From Tardiphaga sp. P9-11 (lineage in GTDB: Bacteria; Pseudomonadota; Alphaproteobacteria; Rhizobiales; Xanthobacteraceae): DNA of 57,605 bases. The position numbers were made by a program, and so were the translations under genes. Shown here in pieces: positions 15,031 through 25,371 of this stretch (its first letter is position 1; each line of letters starts with the position of its first letter). The notes below the pieces were generated by a model that saw nothing but the letters and a program-made list of their open reading frames with translations, was not told the origin of the DNA and searched no databases. The stretch covers positions 1-57,605 of the forward strand of contig NZ_NPKQ01000016.1 in NCBI RefSeq assembly GCF_008329525.1, read 5' to 3'.

Positions 15031-15612
15031 CGCCGCAGCTTCTTGTGATTGATCGAAACGCCATCGATGCGCAACAGCAGGAGCAGGCGACGGTAGCCAA
15101 ACCGCCGCCTGATATTGGCCAGTTCGCGCAACCTCGCGCGAATGACAACATCGTCGGGCCGCACGCTGCGATAGCGTACCGAGGTTCGATCCGCTCCGAT
15201 GACCGCACACGCCCGCCGCTGGCTGACCTCAAAACTTGAACAAAGGTGAGCCACAGCTTGTCGCTTCGCGACGGGCGTCGCCATTTTTTTGAAGTGAGAT
15301 CCTTCAACATGGCGTTGTCGAGCATCGCTTCGGCCAGCAGCTTCTTTAGCTTGGCATTCTCGTCGGTCAGAACCTTCAGGCGGCGGGCCTCGGACACATC
15401 GAGCCCGCCGTACTTCGCCTTCCATTTGTAGAACGTCGCGCTGCTGTTCCCGTACTTGCGACAAACGTCCCCGGTCTTCGAGCCTGCCTCGTGCTCCCGC
15501 AGCACCGCGATGATCCGCTCTTCCGTGAACCTCGACTGCTTCATCTCCGTCTCCCTTCAGGTGACGGATTCTACCTATTTTTGGCGGAAGTTCAGGGGCT
15601 CAGGTCACTCCG
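15030..15612 (-). mobile_element. IS3-family insertion sequence, left part
   Basis: OrfA starts at 15544 (MKQSRFTEERIIAVLREHEAG, DVCRKYGNSSATFYKWKAKYGG, then a leucine-zipper-like LTDENAKLKKLLAEAMLDNAMLKDL). OrfB continues in another frame (AVAHLCSSFEVSQRRACAVIGADRTSVRY, RRRFGYRRLLLLLR) and stops being transposase at INHKKLRRL, where GGDEF-gene sequence begins. The integrase-type DDE domain is missing. The outer end lies near 15612. This layout is that of the IS407-like group of IS3. Confidence 0.75.
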
Positions 15613-15761
15613 TGCAGCCAGTCGACATTGATACATCCGAGTGATACCCAGAGCTGAAATGCGGTGGCCTTAAGTCATTGTTTTTACTGAGCTTGAAGGG
15701 CTTGTGAGACAACCCGCCCTTGGGCACTCCAATTGGTGTACCGGGGAATGACAGTGTGGGC

Positions 15762-16655
15762 TTAACTCAGCTTCAATTCCTTCAACACTGCCGCGACCTT
15801 GTCCTGCGCCGCATCGTTCAATGGCAGCACCGGACGCGGTGGCTTTGCATCCGTCAGCCCTACGATATCCGCAGCCGCATACATCACACGCAGGCTGGAG
15901 AATTGCTTGAACAGATCCCAGAGCGGCTGCATGGCGTTGTTGAGGCGGCGTGCTTCGTCCGCATTGCCGGCTTGTGCAGCGCGGGTGATGGCGAGGCAGC
16001 TGTTGGGAAATAGGCCGGCAGCGACGCAATACCAGGCATCGCCGCCGGCAAGCAGCGTCTCCATCGAATTCCAGTCCCCGGCATAGCCCACCGAAAAGCC
16101 TGATGGTACGGCGGCGCGCATCTGCTTCAGGTGACCTGCGGCGAGGCCGGCTTCGGGGGAAGTGCCTTTCACCGCGACAACGCCGGGAATCCGCGCGATG
16201 CGACCGACGAGGTCGGGCGTGAACTTGAAATGCGTGGTGGCGAAATTGTCGTAGATCACGATCGGCAATTTGCTCTCATCGGCCACCACCTTGAAGTGCT
16301 CGAACACCTCGTCCTCGGTGAGCGGCGTATAGGACACCGGCGCCAGCAGGCCTGCGGCAGCGCCTGCCGCCTTGGCATCGCGGGCGAGTTCGATCGTCTC
16401 GTCGGTGCGCAGCGCGCCGATACCGACCAGCACGGGAACCCGGCCGTTGACCTCCGCAATGGCGGCTTCAGTGGCGCGCCGGCGCTCGTCACGGCTGAGA
16501 AACGGATACGATCCGGTGCTGCCCAGCAACCCGATGGAATCGACCTTGGCGGTCGCCAGCGGCGCTACCATACGTCGCAGCGCAGGGGTATCGACCCTGC
16601 CATTCGTATTCATTAGCGTGATCGGGAAAGCGGATAATCCCTTGGCGAAAGTCAT
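15762..16655 (-). CDS. DapA/NAL-family class I aldolase (dihydrodipicolinate synthase-like)
   Basis: A 297-residue TIM-barrel protein. Visible marks: PITLMNTNGRVD near the N-terminus, GLLGSTGSYPFLS for the substrate carboxylate loop, catalytic Tyr in PVSYTPL and Schiff-base Lys in VVAVKGTS. The family condenses or cleaves 2-oxo acids with aldehydes. Housekeeping DapA usually has GTTGE where this has GSTGS, so it is more likely a catabolic aldolase or lyase. The natural substrate cannot be told. It stands alone, divergent from the leu leader. Confidence 0.85.
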   Translation of the reverse strand: MTFAKGLSAFPITLMNTNGRVDTPALRRMVAPLATAKVDSIGLLGSTGSYPFLSRDERRRATEAAIAEVNGRVPVLVGIGALRTDETIELARDAKAAGAAAGLLAPVSYTPLTEDEVFEHFKVVADESKLPIVIYDNFATTHFKFTPDLVGRIARIPGVVAVKGTSPEAGLAAGHLKQMRAAVPSGFSVGYAGDWNSMETLLAGGDAWYCVAAGLFPNSCLAITRAAQAGNADEARRLNNAMQPLWDLFKQFSSLRVMYAAADIVGLTDAKPPRPVLPLNDAAQDKVAAVLKELKLS

Positions 16656-16919
16656 CGTTCTGTCCTTGCGATTGCCGTTCGGTCTTAGGGTAAAAGTCTG
16701 GCTGGGAAAACGTCCAGTTCCGCTGTTCTGGCTGGGCCAGTCGGCCAGGCGCCCGAACGTCTCCAGGATGGATTTAGGTCAGTCTTCCTGACCCTCTTTG
16801 CCGTTGCAGGCCCCCGCATTTGTCGTCTAGAACGACCCAAGGCTCTCGTCGGCAACGAACCATCAAGGGTTTTCCTTGAGACTGGTTTTGGCCGAGGATG
16901 AGGGCCTGAAGGTGTGGCA
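16656..16919. other. Divergent promoter region between aldolase gene and leu leader
   Basis: A 264-bp spacer that must hold the promoters for the leftward aldolase gene and the rightward leader-leuA transcript. I see no coding region and no certain promoter boxes. Confidence 0.4.
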
Positions 16920-17048
16920 ATGCTGATTCGCAGCGATATGGTTGGAATTTCCGGGGGAGTGGCTGTTGCCGCTGGTCCCGACGCGATTCCGGCTGCGTTG
17001 CGCTCCAACCTCCTTCTCGGCGGGCTGCTTCTGCTTATCTGCCCCTGA
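16920..17048 (+). CDS. leuL: Leucine-rich leader peptide of leuA
   Basis: A 42-codon frame upstream of leuA with GAAGG before its ATG. Near its end is a run with seven Leu codons in nine (LLLGGLLLL), then ICP and TGA. The TGA lies inside the first arm of a long hairpin (17042-17049 with 17077-17084). Leu-rich leader peptides followed by alternative hairpins control leucine biosynthesis by attenuation in many proteobacteria, including predicted cases in rhizobia. It is a regulator in cis and the peptide itself need not have a role. Confidence 0.65.
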   Translation: MLIRSDMVGISGGVAVAAGPDAIPAALRSNLLLGGLLLLICP

Positions 17049-17084
17049 GCGCCGTCTGGGCCATTTGGCCTGGGTACTCAGGGG
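17042..17084 (+). promoter_or_regulatory. Attenuator-like hairpin between leader and leuA
   Basis: A perfect outer stem CCCCTGAG (17042-17049) / CTCAGGGG (17077-17084) encloses an inner GGCC-ATTT-GGCC stem. The leader's stop codon is in the left arm, so a stalled or released ribosome would decide whether it forms. There is no T-run, so it may be an anti-terminator or sequester the leuA start region. Confidence 0.55.
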
Positions 17085-17153
17085 ATCATGACACGCAGAC
17101 CATCAGCTTCCCCTGGCGCCACACAGACCGCGCCCCGACTTAAGGAATATTCC

Positions 17154-18722
<1,569 letters not shown>

Positions 18723-18751
18723 TCGCTTCCCAAAACCTATACGCGCAACGA

Positions 18752-18780
18752 AACGCGGTGCCGCAAGGCGCCGCGTTTTT
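18752..18780 (+). terminator. Rho-independent terminator of leuA
   Basis: ACGCGG ... CCGCGT stem with an inner GCC/GGC pairing, followed by TTTTT. Confidence 0.85.
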
Positions 18781-18918
18781 GCATTGCAGTAAAGCTTTTG
18801 CTCCAACCCCTGCGAAGGGAGCGATGGCGTTTGATCGCCGATGACGATAAAGCTGCCCGTGGCATCCAAGCGCAGCGACTTTTTGAAACAGCTCCGCGCG
18901 ACCAACAGGGAGAACATC

Positions 18919-19920
18919 ATGCGCAAGTTTATTTTGGCGGCAGCGTCGATCGCAGCGCTCGCGCTGGCCGGCCCGGCCTCCGCTCAATCGCCCGTCGTCA
19001 TCAAATTCAGCCACGTCGTCGCGCCGAACACGCCGAAGGGGCAGGGCGCGGAGAAGTTCAAGGAACTCGCCGAGAAATACACCAATGGCAAGGTGAAGGT
19101 TGAGGTCTATCCGAATTCGCAGCTCTACAAGGATAAAGAAGAGGTCGAGGCGTTGCAGCTCGGTGCCGTGCAGATGCTGGCGCCGTCGCTCGCCAAGTTC
19201 GGCCCGCTTGGCGTCAAGGAATTCGAGGTGTTCGATCTTCCGTACATCCTGCCGGACAAGGCGGCGCTGACCCGCATCACCACCGGGCCGATCGGCAAGG
19301 GCCTGCTGGCAAAGCTCGAGCCCAAGGGTATCAAGGGTCTCGCCTACTGGGACAACGGCTTCAAGATCATGACCTCAAACAAGCCGATGCATAAGGTCGC
19401 CGACTTCCAGGGCATGAAGATGCGTATCCAGTCGTCGAAGGTGCTCGAAGCCGAAATGCGTGCGCTCGGTGCCATCCCGCAGGTGCTGGCCTTCTCGGAA
19501 GTCTATCAGGCGATGCAGACCGGCGTTGTCGACGGTAACGAGAACACGCCGTCCAACGTCTATACCCAGAAGATGCACGAAGTGCAGAAGCACATAACGC
19601 TCTCGAACCACGGCTATATCGGCTACGCCGTGATCGTGAACAAGAAGTTCTGGGACGGTCTGCCGGCGGATGTGAAGCCGCAGGTCGAGAAGGCGATGGA
19701 TGATGCCACCACCTATGCCAACGGCTTGTCACAGAAGGAAAACGACGACGCCATCGTCGCGATGAAGAAGGCCGGTACCACCACCTTCTACGAGCTGAAG
19801 CCGGAAGAGCGTGCCGAATGGATGAAGGCGCTGGAGCCGGTGACCGCGGACATGGCATCGCGCGTCGGCAAGGATCTGATCGCGGCATTCCAGAAGGAAG
19901 CCAACGCGAAGACCAATTGA
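18919..19920 (+). CDS. dctP: TRAP transporter solute-binding protein
   Basis: A 333-residue periplasmic receptor of the DctP family. The start chosen is the ATG at 18919 (after AGGGAG), which gives a clean signal peptide (MRKFILAAASIAALALAGPASA). Family marks: KFSHVVAPNTPKGQGAEKF, VEVYPNSQLYKD, the ligand-carboxylate Arg region GMKMRIQSSKV, and YQAMQTGVVDGNENT. It should capture a carboxylate for the DctQM permease encoded next. Its place right after leuA hints at a 2-oxo or dicarboxylic acid, but this is only context. Confidence 0.92.
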   Translation: MRKFILAAASIAALALAGPASAQSPVVIKFSHVVAPNTPKGQGAEKFKELAEKYTNGKVKVEVYPNSQLYKDKEEVEALQLGAVQMLAPSLAKFGPLGVKEFEVFDLPYILPDKAALTRITTGPIGKGLLAKLEPKGIKGLAYWDNGFKIMTSNKPMHKVADFQGMKMRIQSSKVLEAEMRALGAIPQVLAFSEVYQAMQTGVVDGNENTPSNVYTQKMHEVQKHITLSNHGYIGYAVIVNKKFWDGLPADVKPQVEKAMDDATTYANGLSQKENDDAIVAMKKAGTTTFYELKPEERAEWMKALEPVTADMASRVGKDLIAAFQKEANAKTN

Positions 19921-19932
19921 GGCGCAACTTAG

Positions 19933-20040
19933 CTGAGACCTTATCCTGAGGAGCGGCCTGATTGGGCCGCGTCTCGCAGGGTGAGTGAACGATATTCATG
20001 GTTCGAGACGCGCGCCAGGAGGCGCGCTCCTCACCATGAG
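19933..20040. repeat. Palindromic intergenic repeat element
   Basis: Contains CTTATCCTGAGGAGCGGCC, GCCGCGTCTCGC, then CATGGTTCGAGACGCGCG and GCGCGCTCCTCACCATGAGG. The parts form long imperfect palindromes. I recognise this as the type of palindromic element scattered between genes in Bradyrhizobium and Rhodopseudomonas. It sits inside the TRAP operon, between dctP and dctQ, and could fold in the mRNA to reduce expression of the permease relative to the receptor. Confidence 0.7.
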
Positions 20041-20079
20041 GCCGCCGCCAGGCGGCCCAGGGGGAAGGGGACATATTCC

Positions 20080-20691
20080 GTGCGGTTCTTGTTACGCATC
20101 CTCGATCGGCTCGAGGAAACCCTGATCGCGACGCTGATCGGCGCTGCGACGGTGGTGATCTTTGTCGCCGTGGCGCATCGCTACACTACCGATTTCGTGG
20201 TGTCGTATCGCAATCTGCCCGGCGCGATGGCGGCCTACAAGTTTCTCGCCGGCATCCATCTGTCCTGGGCGCAGGAACTTTGCATCTACATGTTCGTGTG
20301 GATGGCGAAGTTCGGCGCCGCCTACGGCGTGCGCACCGGCATCCATGTCGGCGTCGACGTGCTGGTGCTGCAACTGCCGCCGAAATGGCGCAAGGGCACC
20401 ATCCTGTTCGGCCTGCTCTGCGGCGCGTTGTTCACCGGCATTATCGGCACCATGGGCGCGAGCTTCGTGATGGGTCTGTCGCAGACCGACCAGACATCGC
20501 CAGATCTCGAGCTGCCGAGCTGGATCGTCTATCTCTGCATTCCGCTTGGCTCCTATCTGATGTGCTTCCGCTTTCTGCAGGTCGCCTACAGCTATTTCCG
20601 TTTCGACGATCTGCCGCATCATGATCACACCCATGTGGAGGGCATCGACGTCGACACGGCGATTGGTCCGACGCCGGAGGGCGTCCGATGA
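20080..20691 (+). CDS. dctQ: TRAP transporter small permease subunit
   Basis: A 203-residue membrane protein with four hydrophobic segments (about 15-37, 65-85, 105-125, 150-170). The WAQELCIYMFVWMAKFGAAYG segment is the family hallmark. The GTG at 20080 is chosen after GGGGAAGGGG; the longer frame upstream reads through the palindromic repeat. It pairs with DctM in the inner membrane for sodium-driven uptake. It ends with an ATGA overlap with dctM. Confidence 0.9.
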   Translation: MRFLLRILDRLEETLIATLIGAATVVIFVAVAHRYTTDFVVSYRNLPGAMAAYKFLAGIHLSWAQELCIYMFVWMAKFGAAYGVRTGIHVGVDVLVLQLPPKWRKGTILFGLLCGALFTGIIGTMGASFVMGLSQTDQTSPDLELPSWIVYLCIPLGSYLMCFRFLQVAYSYFRFDDLPHHDHTHVEGIDVDTAIGPTPEGVR

Positions 20692-22013
20692 CCACGTTGA
20701 TTATCTTCGCGCTGCTGATTGCGCTGATGCTCACCGGCATGCCGATCTCGATCGCGCTCGGCCTGACGGTGCTGACCTTCCTGTTCTTTCTGACGCAGGT
20801 GCCGATCGAGGCGGTGGCGCTGAAACTGTTCACCGGCATCGAGAATTTCGAGATCATGGCGATCCCGTTCTTTATTCTCGCCGGCAACTTCCTGACCCAT
20901 GGCGGCGTCGCCCGCCGTATGATCAATTTCGCGACCTCGATGGTCGGACACTGGTATGGCGGCCTCGGTCTCGCGGGCGTGATGGCTTGCGCGTTGTTCG
21001 CGGCGATCTCCGGCTCGTCGCCGGCGACCGTGATTGCGATCGGCTCGATCCTGCTGCCTGCGATGGTCGCGCAGGGCTTTCCGAAGCGGTTTGGCGCAGG
21101 CGTCATCACGACGTCTGGCGCATTGGGCATCCTGATCCCGCCGTCGATCGTGATGGTGATCTATGCGGTGGCGACCGGCGGCAGCGTCGCGCTCGGCCCC
21201 GATGGCGCGCGCGTCACCTCGGCATCCGTCGGCCAGTTGTTCATCGCCGGCGTCATTCCCGGCCTGATGCTGGCGACGCTGCTCGGCGCCACCACGGTGT
21301 ATCGCGCCTGGAAGTTCGATTATCCGCGGTTGCCACGGGCGTCATGGGGCGAGCGCTTCAGGGCGTTCCGCGAATGTATCTGGGGCCTGCTGCTGATCTT
21401 TCTCGTGCTCGGCGGCATCTATCGCGGCTGGTTCACGCCTACGGAAGCCGCGGCGGTCAGCGCCGTCTATGCCTTCATCATCGCGGTTTTCGTCTACAAG
21501 GACATGGGCCTGAAGGACGTGCCGCGGGTACTGCTCGGCTCCGCCAGCATGAGCGCGATGATCCTCTACATCATCACCAATGCAGTACTGTTCTCGTTCC
21601 TGATGACGTCGGAACAGATCCCGCAACAGCTCACCGCCTGGATCGTCGACATCGGCGTCAACTGGTGGACGTTCCTGATCTTCGTCAACATCCTGCTGCT
21701 GGTCGCCGGCAATGTGATGGAGGCGTCGTCGATCGTGCTGATCACTGCGCCGATCCTGTTTCCGATCGCCGTCAAGCTCGGCGTGCATCCGGTGCATCTC
21801 GGTATCCTGATGGTGGTCAATATGGAGGTCGGCATGTGCCATCCTCCAGTGGGCCTCAATCTCTATGTCGCTTCGGGCATTGCCAAGATGGGCATCACGG
21901 AACTCACCATCGCGGTTTGGCCGTGGCTGCTGACCATGCTGATGTTCCTCGTTGCGGTGACCTTCATCCCGGAGATCTCCCTGTGGCTGCCGCGCATGCT
22001 CGGAATGCTGTGA
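20688..22013 (+). CDS. dctM: TRAP transporter large permease subunit
   Basis: A 441-residue membrane protein with about 12 hydrophobic helices. It carries the ion-transporter-superfamily features of DctM: FEIMAIPFFILAGNFL, ALFAAISGSSPATVIAIGSI, GALGILIPPSIVMVIYA and NMEVGMCHPPVGLNLYVA. It forms the transport channel for the ligand delivered by DctP. Its ATG overlaps the dctQ stop, so translation is coupled. Length is normal. No clear terminator follows. Confidence 0.95.
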   Translation: MTTLIIFALLIALMLTGMPISIALGLTVLTFLFFLTQVPIEAVALKLFTGIENFEIMAIPFFILAGNFLTHGGVARRMINFATSMVGHWYGGLGLAGVMACALFAAISGSSPATVIAIGSILLPAMVAQGFPKRFGAGVITTSGALGILIPPSIVMVIYAVATGGSVALGPDGARVTSASVGQLFIAGVIPGLMLATLLGATTVYRAWKFDYPRLPRASWGERFRAFRECIWGLLLIFLVLGGIYRGWFTPTEAAAVSAVYAFIIAVFVYKDMGLKDVPRVLLGSASMSAMILYIITNAVLFSFLMTSEQIPQQLTAWIVDIGVNWWTFLIFVNILLLVAGNVMEASSIVLITAPILFPIAVKLGVHPVHLGILMVVNMEVGMCHPPVGLNLYVASGIAKMGITELTIAVWPWLLTMLMFLVAVTFIPEISLWLPRMLGML

Positions 22014-22131
22014 CGAAATCTCGGCGCCGGAAATATTGCGACAACATATCGCGACACCACATGGCCAAAGCGTAAGTTGAACGCACGGCAGTGCGGGATC
22101 ATCTTCAGGCAACTTTCCAAAGGAGGTTGCC

Positions 22132-22782
22132 ATGAAGAAGATCTTGCTGGCCGGTGCCGCTGCCGCCGTGATCGCCGGTTCCACCGCGGTCTATGCCCAG
22201 CATCGGCCTTGGATGCATCATCAAACCCGGATGAATCCGGAAGACCGCGCCGCGTTCGCCGATGCGCGCATCGCTGCCGTGAAGGCCGGGCTCAAGCTGA
22301 CGCCAGACCAGGAGAAGCTGTGGCCGGCGGTGGAGAGCGCGGTGCGCGATTTCGCCAAGCTGCGCATCGACCGCGCCAACGCGCGCATGGAAGAGCGCAA
22401 GAGCCGCGACGACGACGCGAAGCGGACCGACATGCCTGACAATCCGGTCGCCCGCCTGCAGCAGCGTGCCGGCGACATGGCCACGACGGCCGCCGCGCTG
22501 AAGGAGATCGCCGATGCCGCCGACCCGCTCTACAAGACCCTCGACGATGGCCAGAAGCGCCGGCTGACAGCGCTGACCCATATGGGCGGTCGCTTCGGTG
22601 GCGGGGAAGGTTGGCATCATCGCGGGCCGCGGTCTGGCTATGAGCGCGGCAGCTTCGAGGGCGAGGGATTCGGCCCGCGCGGCTTCGATCGCCCAGGTTT
22701 CGGCGACGATGATGACCGCAGTCCAGGCCGCTCCGGCGACAGATTCGGCCGCGACGCCGCGCCAGGCGCCGAGCGGCTCTGA
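22132..22782 (+). CDS. Spy/CpxP-like LTXXQ-motif periplasmic protein
   Basis: A signal peptide (MKKILLAGAAAAVIAGSTAVYA) precedes a helical part with LTPDQEKLWPAVESAVRDFAKLR (the LTXXQ motif) and a second LDDGQKRRLTAL repeat. The C-terminal third is Gly/Arg/Asp-rich and disordered. LTXXQ proteins include Spy and CpxP, ATP-independent periplasmic chaperones or envelope-stress adaptors; in bradyrhizobia many have this long tail. AAAGGAGG precedes the ATG. A strong terminator follows. Confidence 0.85.
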   Translation: MKKILLAGAAAAVIAGSTAVYAQHRPWMHHQTRMNPEDRAAFADARIAAVKAGLKLTPDQEKLWPAVESAVRDFAKLRIDRANARMEERKSRDDDAKRTDMPDNPVARLQQRAGDMATTAAALKEIADAADPLYKTLDDGQKRRLTALTHMGGRFGGGEGWHHRGPRSGYERGSFEGEGFGPRGFDRPGFGDDDDRSPGRSGDRFGRDAAPGAERL

Positions 22783-22816
22783 CGCGACGCAGTTTTCCAC
22801 TGTCGCAATGACGAAG

Positions 22817-22842
22817 AAGCCGCTGAATTTCAGCGGCTTTTT
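22817..22842 (+). terminator. Rho-independent terminator
   Basis: AAGCCGCTGAA / TTCAGCGGCTT stem directly followed by TTT. Confidence 0.85.
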
Positions 22843-22955
22843 CGCATTCTTGCGATTGCGAAAATCGGTGCAATTTTTGTGACAGCGTCGCTGGACATCC
22901 CGGGATCGCTTTGCTAAACGACGCCGTCCCCACGGGGATATCCGGATCTGGATCC

Positions 22956-23031
22956 GGGCGCATAGCTCAGTTGGTAGAGCAGGTGACTCTTAATCACCGG
23001 GTCCTAGGTTCGAGCCCTAGTGCGCCCACCA
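22956..23031 (+). tRNA. tRNA-Lys (anticodon CUU)
   Basis: A 76-base cloverleaf: acceptor GGGCGCA pairs with TGCGCCC, D-loop AGCTCAGTTGGTAGAGC, anticodon loop CTCTTAA with CTT at 22989-22991, T-arm GGTTCGAGCC, and an encoded 3' ACCA. Its 3' half is repeated at 42925, which marks it as an integration site. Confidence 0.97.
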
Positions 23032-23196
23032 AAAATCTCAACAAATCAATCTGTTAGAATTTCGGTGGTCAGTCATTCCAACCGGGTTTCGGTTTTCATT
23101 CCGACCCATAACCTGCTTTTGTTCTTGGACAGGCCCTATTTGCTCATCGAAACAATGGGTACTTCCAGAGTGTAAGTGAAGCCCGATGGCGGGTAA
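22987..23196. repeat. Direct repeat copy A (tRNA-Lys 3' half plus flank), left island boundary
   Basis: Runs from the anticodon loop through the tRNA 3' end and about 165 bp beyond, into the end of a histidine-kinase gene. The partner copy is at 42925-43135, 19.9 kb away, same orientation, with scattered substitutions. This is the classic footprint of an element integrated at a tRNA gene. Confidence 0.85.
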
Positions 23197-23702
23197 GCCA
23201 GATGGACAGACCCGCTCAATTGCTGCCCGAGCAATTCCATCATGCGAGTGCCGAAGCTTCGGCGAGTGGGCGAGTAGACATGCGGGCCGCCGGTTTCGAT
23301 CCATCTTAAAGTGAGCCGCTGAGATGGATGGTCAACCGGCCATTCAATCTTCACGCGACCTGCAGGGTCTAACAGAGCTCCGAATTTCGTGGCATTGGTG
23401 CAAAGTTCGTTGATCGTCATCGCAAGTGCGATCACTGCAGCCGAAGCAATATCAAGTTCCGGCCCTGATAAAACGAAACGGCCAGCAATCCTCGTGGCAA
23501 AAGGCTCTATAGCTTTGCGGAGTGTCATTCCAAGCTCCGCGCCGGCCCAGCTCACCTGCATCAACAGATCATGCGCTCGACCGAGAGCGAGAAGCCGCCC
23601 CTCGATGGCTTGCTGTGCATGCTGCACACTCGTGGCGGTTCGCAGGCTTTGAGACGCGATAGCGCTGACCGTCGCAAGCGTGTTTTTGATGCGATGACCC
23701 GT
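23136..23702 (-). pseudogene. HWE-type sensor histidine kinase, kinase-domain fragment
   Basis: Only the catalytic part remains. The H-box reads HRIKNTLATVSAIASQSLR (His codon at 23694-23696). The N-box region is AMTINELCTNATKFGAL, and later come WIETGGP and FGTRMMELLGQQL. These are features of HWE/HisKA_2 kinases. Upstream of the H-box an in-frame TGA closes the frame, so the sensor part is lost. The far 3' end is inside the direct repeat, and a second decayed copy of that end lies at 43.1 kb. Confidence 0.75.
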
Positions 23703-23745
23703 TGATGCGCGGCTCGATCAGGTGCAGATAGGCGAGGTCGAGTGT

Positions 23746-24096
23746 TTAGATCGAGGTGTGCGGGGCCGATGACGCCATTGATCTGTAGTAAAAGAGACAT
23801 ATAGCGATTACGAAACATGGAATAACGAGGGCCGTGACACTCCAGGTGCCAAGCGCAATCAACGTCACCTGACTTACTATCGCTAGAGACGTGTAAGCGA
23901 TAATGCTCCATCGCCTCATCATCCAAAGACCTCCAAAGCAAATGAGCCCAAGAGCGGCGCTCAGTAGTAGGAATAGCGGATACAGGTGACCGATTGCTTG
24001 GGCTTGTGGTGAAAGCGCCATAGGCATGGCAGTAAGTCCGCCTACAAAACCGATGCAGCAGATGATGGTGATAGCTAATGGCCGCTTACGGATCAT
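23746..24096 (-). CDS. Four-helix inner membrane protein, 116 aa
   Basis: The ATG at 24096 follows GAGAG. Hydrophobic segments lie at about residues 7-28, 36-58, 63-82 and 85-105, separated by short loops with MMRRW. The end is SMASSAPHTSI. No known family is recognised. It lies just left of the TPR gene in divergent orientation and is part of the island. Confidence 0.65.
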   Translation of the reverse strand: MIRKRPLAITIICCIGFVGGLTAMPMALSPQAQAIGHLYPLFLLLSAALGLICFGGLWMMRRWSIIAYTSLAIVSQVTLIALGTWSVTALVIPCFVIAICLFYYRSMASSAPHTSI

Positions 24097-24402
24097 TGAT
24101 GCTTTCTCTCACTTCAACATTCTTCTGACTCTTAACTTCGGCCCTGCGCGTTCGACATGCATTTTCGGAAACCAAAAAGTGTTTCGAACAAACGAATGAT
24201 CGGGGAAGACGGACACGGCCATTCGAACGACGGTGAGGCCACACAGCACGAGCTCGCAGTAATTGGACCCGATGTGTTTCATGTAGATGTCGTCGGATTG
24301 AGAGTTTCGTTTCAAACCGGAGCTTTGCGTTGCGTGAACCTTTCTGACCTTCGAAAGCACAAACGGGGCATCGATCCCAAAACCGTAACAGAGGAGCGGG
24401 CT

Positions 24403-25371
24403 GTGACAGCGTCGAAAACACCAGTTTATATGATTGTCGTCGCCATGGCGCTCGGACTACCGCTCGGCGCACCGTCCTATGCGGGAGAGGACGAGGCGGG
24501 CATTTTGAGCAATAAAGTGGAAAAGCTCTATCAGACCGGGAAATACATGGAAGCGCTGCCGCTGGCGCAGAAGTCCCTAACTCTCCGCGAAGAACAATTC
24601 GGTCCCGACGACGCGAGCGTCGCGACGTCGCTCATTGACCTCGGTATGCTTCATTATCAGTTAGCGCAATACGCGGTTGCAGAAGCGCTGTACAGGCGCT
24701 CGCTTCCAATTATTGAGAAGACTGTCGGCCCTGATAATTTGAAAGTCGCATTGGTGCTCAACAATCTAGGCGATCTATATCGAGCTCAAGGACGCTACGG
24801 TGAAGCCGTGTCGTTCCTAAAACGCTCCATAGCCATGAATGAAAAACTAGATGGTCCGAGCAATCTGTCAATCGTCACTGCGCTCGGCAATCTTGCCGCG
24901 GTCTACAGCATGCAAGGTCAAAATGACAAAGCCGCGCCAATGTTCGAAAAGGGGTTGATGATCATTGAAAAGGCGCGTGGGGCTAACGATCCCGAAGCTA
25001 CTAATATAATGAGCAACTTAGCCGTCGTGTATATTCAGAAAAACCGGTTGGATGATGCAGCGCGCTTGCTCAAGAGATCGATTGTCATAAATACCAAAGC
25101 GTTGGGTTATGAAAGTGCCGATATCGCACAGGCACAGAACAGTCTCGCCGAGGTGTACTCCCGACAAGGGCGAAATGCGGGCGCTGAGTATCTTTTCAAG
25201 AGATCGGCTGCGGTGTACGAGAAGACGCTTGGACCGGATCATCCGGAGCTCGCGGGCGTACTATCAAACTTGGCAGGCTTTTACAAAGATCAGGGGCGGT
25301 TTGCCGAAGCGCAGTTGTACATGAAGCGGTCAATGGCTATTCGAGCTAAAGCGGAATCGAAGCCGATTTAG
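24403..25371 (+). CDS. Secreted tetratricopeptide-repeat protein (kinesin-light-chain type)
   Basis: The GTG at 24403 is chosen because GAGGAG precedes it and it gives a signal-peptide-like start (TPVYMIVVAMALGLPLGAPSYA). Six to seven 42-residue repeats follow with the KLC/TPR_12 pattern: ALPLAQKSLTLREEQFGPDD, VALVLNNLGDLYRAQGRYGEA, and similar. Such domains are protein-binding scaffolds. The product is probably periplasmic. Lower GC codons than neighbours suggest a different origin. The partner is unknown. Confidence 0.8.
   Translation: MTASKTPVYMIVVAMALGLPLGAPSYAGEDEAGILSNKVEKLYQTGKYMEALPLAQKSLTLREEQFGPDDASVATSLIDLGMLHYQLAQYAVAEALYRRSLPIIEKTVGPDNLKVALVLNNLGDLYRAQGRYGEAVSFLKRSIAMNEKLDGPSNLSIVTALGNLAAVYSMQGQNDKAAPMFEKGLMIIEKARGANDPEATNIMSNLAVVYIQKNRLDDAARLLKRSIVINTKALGYESADIAQAQNSLAEVYSRQGRNAGAEYLFKRSAAVYEKTLGPDHPELAGVLSNLAGFYKDQGRFAEAQLYMKRSMAIRAKAESKPI

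Noticed and set aside
20621-22075. A 484-codon plus-strand frame overlapping dctM
   Set aside because: It has shadow composition (Arg/His/Asp-rich) in the +2 frame of dctM; dctM has all family motifs and a coupled start.
21342-22184. A 280-codon minus-strand frame opposite dctM
   Set aside because: Composition full of His, Asp and Gln, typical of antisense to membrane-protein codons; no ribosome binding site.
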